A program made the position numbers and the translations under genes. Below the pieces are notes generated by a model, which made no database searches, was not told the origin of the DNA, and saw nothing but the letters and a program-made list of their open reading frames with translations. Below are positions 31,749-33,010 of a stretch of 33,010 bases of DNA, in pieces. Numbering within the stretch: the stretch's first letter is position 1; each line of letters starts with the position of its first letter. The stretch comes from 2-01-FULL-33-17 sp964401705 (GTDB lineage: Bacteria > Patescibacteriota > Minisyncoccia > Phycocordibacterales > UBA9973), in NCBI GenBank assembly GCA_964401705.1, contig CAYNZJ010000008.1:1-33010 (forward strand), given 5' to 3'.

Positions 31749-32882
31749 ATGAAGATACTTTTAACTGGTGGCGGAACAGGTGGACATTTTTACCCACTAA
31801 TAGCTATTGCGGAGCGAATCAAAACCTTAACACAAGAGAGGCATCTTTTAGATGTTCATCTATACTATATGTCATCAGATGAATATGATAAAGAAGCTTT
31901 AGCTACGAATGATATAAAATTTATTCAAGTTTCAACTGGTAAACTAAGATTATATCCGTCTTTTAAAAATTTTACAGATATTTTTAAAGTTGCTATTGGT
32001 GTAGTCCAAGCATTGTTTAATTTATTTTTAATATATCCTGATTGTGTAATTTCCAAAGGTGGACATGGAGCATTCCCAGCTGTTTTTGCTGCAAAAATAT
32101 TAAATATCCCTGTTATTATTCATGAATCAGATTCATATCCAGGCAGAGTTAATTTATGGTCAGGTAAATTTGCAAAAAACATTGCTCTTTCTTATGAAGA
32201 TGCTGAGAAATTTTTTGATAAATCCAAAACCGCAATTGTAGGGTTACCTATAAGAAGTGAAATAGCTCATTTACCAAGCCCACATGATGGAGCCGAATAT
32301 TACCATCTAGATGAACATATCCCAACAATATTTGTTTATGCTGGGTCACTTGGAGCTGAGAAAATAAATAATCTAATCATGGAATCATTATCAGATTTGT
32401 TAAAATCATATCAGATAATTCATCAATGTGGAGTGAACAACTATGCACTTGTTAAATCTCAATCCCAAGTAATACTTGAAAATCATCCTTATAAAAATAG
32501 ATACATCTTAAAACCTTTTCTTTCAGCTATTGATACAAGAAATGCCGCAGCAGTTTCATCTTTGGTTGTTTCTCGTGCAGGTTCAACTTTGTTTGAAATA
32601 GCAGCTTGGCATATTCCAGCTATTGTTATTCCAATTACTCATTCAAATGGGAACCATCAACACAAAAATGCTATTAACTATGCCGAAATAGGAGCAGGAA
32701 TTGTCCTTGAAGAAGTAAATGCATTACCACATCTTTTTATTTCCCAAGTAAATAATATTTTGATGCATGAGTCTGTTTGGTTAAAAATGCATAATGCAAC
32801 AATGGATTTAAATAATGTTGACGCTGCTATGGAAATTGCACGAATTGCTGTATTAATAGGGGAATCGCATGAATTAGAATAA
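31749..32882 (+). CDS. murG: MurG, lipid II-forming GlcNAc transferase
   Basis: MurG adds GlcNAc from UDP-GlcNAc to lipid I at the inner face of the membrane. GGGTGGHFYP (residues 7-16) is the first G-loop. HESDSYPGRVN corresponds to the HEQNAxPGxxN motif, with changed middle residues. YAGSLGAEKIN is the second G-loop, and RAGSTLFEIAAWHIPAIVIP with NHQHKNA is the UDP-GlcNAc site. At 377 residues it is of normal length. It starts one base after the ATPase stop, so the wall enzyme and the export motor share an mRNA. Confidence 0.95.
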   Translation: MKILLTGGGTGGHFYPLIAIAERIKTLTQERHLLDVHLYYMSSDEYDKEALATNDIKFIQVSTGKLRLYPSFKNFTDIFKVAIGVVQALFNLFLIYPDCVISKGGHGAFPAVFAAKILNIPVIIHESDSYPGRVNLWSGKFAKNIALSYEDAEKFFDKSKTAIVGLPIRSEIAHLPSPHDGAEYYHLDEHIPTIFVYAGSLGAEKINNLIMESLSDLLKSYQIIHQCGVNNYALVKSQSQVILENHPYKNRYILKPFLSAIDTRNAAAVSSLVVSRAGSTLFEIAAWHIPAIVIPITHSNGNHQHKNAINYAEIGAGIVLEEVNALPHLFISQVNNILMHESVWLKMHNATMDLNNVDAAMEIARIAVLIGESHELE

Positions 32883-32889
32883 TTAATTA

Positions 32890-33010
32890 TGGGAAATTCA
32901 AATAAAATCCAAATAATTAAATACGCACCACCACCACCAGAATTACCGGTATTAGGTGAAATTGATCCACGTGAAGTTTGTTTTATTGGACGAACAAACT
33001 ATGCAGCAGC
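32890..33010 (+). CDS. N-terminus of a probable second TraG-like ATPase (cut by window end)
   Basis: Only 40 codons are visible. They open MGNSNKIQIIKYAPPPPELP and continue with REVCFIGRTNYAAA. The R-[DE]-V-x-x-x-x-R-T-N-[FY] pattern aligns with RDVTYFARTNFRG at the start of the ATPase at 29387, where the motor domain follows directly. A paralogue or relative is therefore likely, though the catalytic part is beyond the edge. It lies seven bases after murG in the same operon. Confidence 0.5.

Overview
This is a gene-dense, AT-rich stretch of bacterial chromosome with about 30 protein genes, one tRNA and no insertion sequence, CRISPR array or prophage. The content points to the Patescibacteria / Candidate Phyla Radiation, most likely a Parcubacteria-type lineage. 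The evidence is compact genes, an S21 gene feeding straight into ybeY-ftsA-ftsZ, a GlmU reduced to its pyrophosphorylase domain, a PriA with degenerate helicase motifs, a TraG/VirB4-like ATPase with a separately encoded membrane partner, and several families I associate mainly with that radiation. The lineage call is inference, because no rRNA gene is present.

Layout. 1-2506 (minus): a Mur-ligase-like enzyme, cut by the window edge, behind a 436-residue protein of unknown function. 2582-3523 (plus): a tRNA-like remnant, tRNA-Val(GAC) and a sugar nucleotidyltransferase. 3559-7728 (minus): trxB, then the division cluster transcribed rpsU-ybeY-ftsA-ftsZ. 7813-8160 (plus): a small acidic protein. 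8157-9818 (minus): the PriA-like protein, divergent from the plus-strand run mreB-holB-frr-rseP (10012-13398). 13455-13877 (minus): a small membrane protein. 14040-16972 (plus): typA and a sigma-region-4 / winged-helix regulator. 17025-21788 (plus): an envelope and RNA-modification operon (Gmad2-domain protein, TraG-partner membrane protein, mltG, rRNA methyltransferase-like, mnmA). 21864-23866 (plus): a secreted six-repeat cysteine protein, a 35-residue basic protein and a matrixin-like metalloprotease. 23930-26514 (minus): DUF378, cysS and corA. 26578-28802 (plus): a cysteine-rich protein and an MTH1-like NUDIX hydrolase. 28842-33010 (plus): a putative small RNA, rplU, the TraG-like ATPase, murG and the start of a probable second ATPase.

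How it fits together. Most genes serve growth and division of the envelope (FtsA/FtsZ, MreB, MurG, MltG, GlmU-like, Mur ligase, RseP) or translation (S21, L21, RRF, TypA, CysS, MnmA, YbeY, tRNA-Val). The surface or export layer consists of the Gmad2 protein, the repeat protein, the metalloprotease and the ATPase with its partner.

The most striking genome-level signal is regulatory. An extended -10 box (TGnTATAAT-like) recurs, very often ending exactly six bases before the start codon. Shine-Dalgarno sequences are almost absent, so leaderless transcription looks common. Several of these promoters are fused to the terminator hairpin of the preceding gene. The mreB leader also has a possible leaderless 15-codon ORF that contains a perfect 13-base complement of the mreB start region.
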